Shown piece by piece: positions 47,784 to 47,795 of a stretch of 47,795 nucleotides of DNA. Positions within the stretch are counted from its first letter, which is position 1. Every line of letters begins with the position of its first letter. The DNA is taken from NCBI GenBank assembly GCA_964579735.1, contig CAZOHH010000007.1, positions 1 to 47,795 of the forward strand. The letters are read 5' to 3'. The notes beneath the pieces are model-generated. The model was not told the origin of the DNA. It saw only the letters and a list, made by a program, of their open reading frames with translations, and did not search any database. The translations under genes were made by a program, and so were the position numbers. Source of the DNA: CAILLO01 sp964579735 (GTDB lineage: Bacteria > Bacillota > Clostridia > Saccharofermentanales > UBA5734).

Positions 47784-47795
47784 GAAGTCAAGAAA

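Overview
The window reads as ordinary chromosome from a GC-rich, probably anaerobic and Bacillota-like bacterium. The evidence is strong AGGAGG-type ribosome binding sites, a cdaA/ybbR/glmM/glmS cluster, a yxlE-yxlF-yxlG-type ABC set, a NiCo-type riboswitch in front of a CDF metal exporter, and a one-piece tmRNA. The assignment is inferred from gene content and could be wrong below phylum level. A run of exactly 100 N at 29600-29699 marks a scaffold join, so this is draft or metagenomic assembly. TGA is used as a normal stop throughout. No phage, insertion sequence or CRISPR array is visible.

Layout. 1-1025: tail of an upstream gene, tRNA-Leu(UAG) and a Crp/Fnr-type regulator. 1150-6668: purine salvage and nucleoside import (xpt, a Bmp-type binding lipoprotein, one double ATPase, two permeases). 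6724-14499: a cell-envelope operon holding a diadenylate cyclase fused to a YbbR domain, a flavoprotein, GlmM, GlmS and a cell-wall amidase, so c-di-AMP synthesis sits with UDP-GlcNAc precursor supply. 14519-16451: a small ABC exporter set. 16477-17514, minus strand: a CDF exporter behind a NiCo riboswitch and overlapping terminator. 17620-20153: cyclophilin, xylulokinase and tmRNA. 20225-22385: an ABC-F ATPase and a broken leucine-rich-repeat gene.

22421-29546: an unusual GNAT-NTF2 fusion protein and an SDR on the plus strand, facing a CrtI-like flavoprotein, an M20 peptidase and a YfcC-family carrier on the minus strand. After the gap (29700-35093): the C-terminal half of an ornithine/arginine-degrading LOR/SDH-type enzyme, an AlkZ-related protein, a beta-CASP nuclease, an esterase and a GtrB-type glycosyltransferase. 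35077-40816: a TPR membrane protein, an NrtR-type Nudix regulator, a two-component system co-translated with a Pr6Pr membrane protein, and a TM2 protein. 40957-43363: two more glycosyltransferases and an alkyltransferase-like DNA repair protein. 43443-47705: an aldo/keto reductase, Gfo/Idh/MocA oxidoreductase and GH3 glycosidase operon for sugar use.

The best candidates for new biology are the CdaA-YbbR fusion, the NiCo riboswitch (a known class at a new locus), and the GNAT-NTF2/SDR/CrtI-like set, which may modify a lipid or N-acylated metabolite. Most plus-strand genes are tightly packed with ATGA-type overlaps. Many promoters appear to rely on a TG-extended -10 box with a poor -35.
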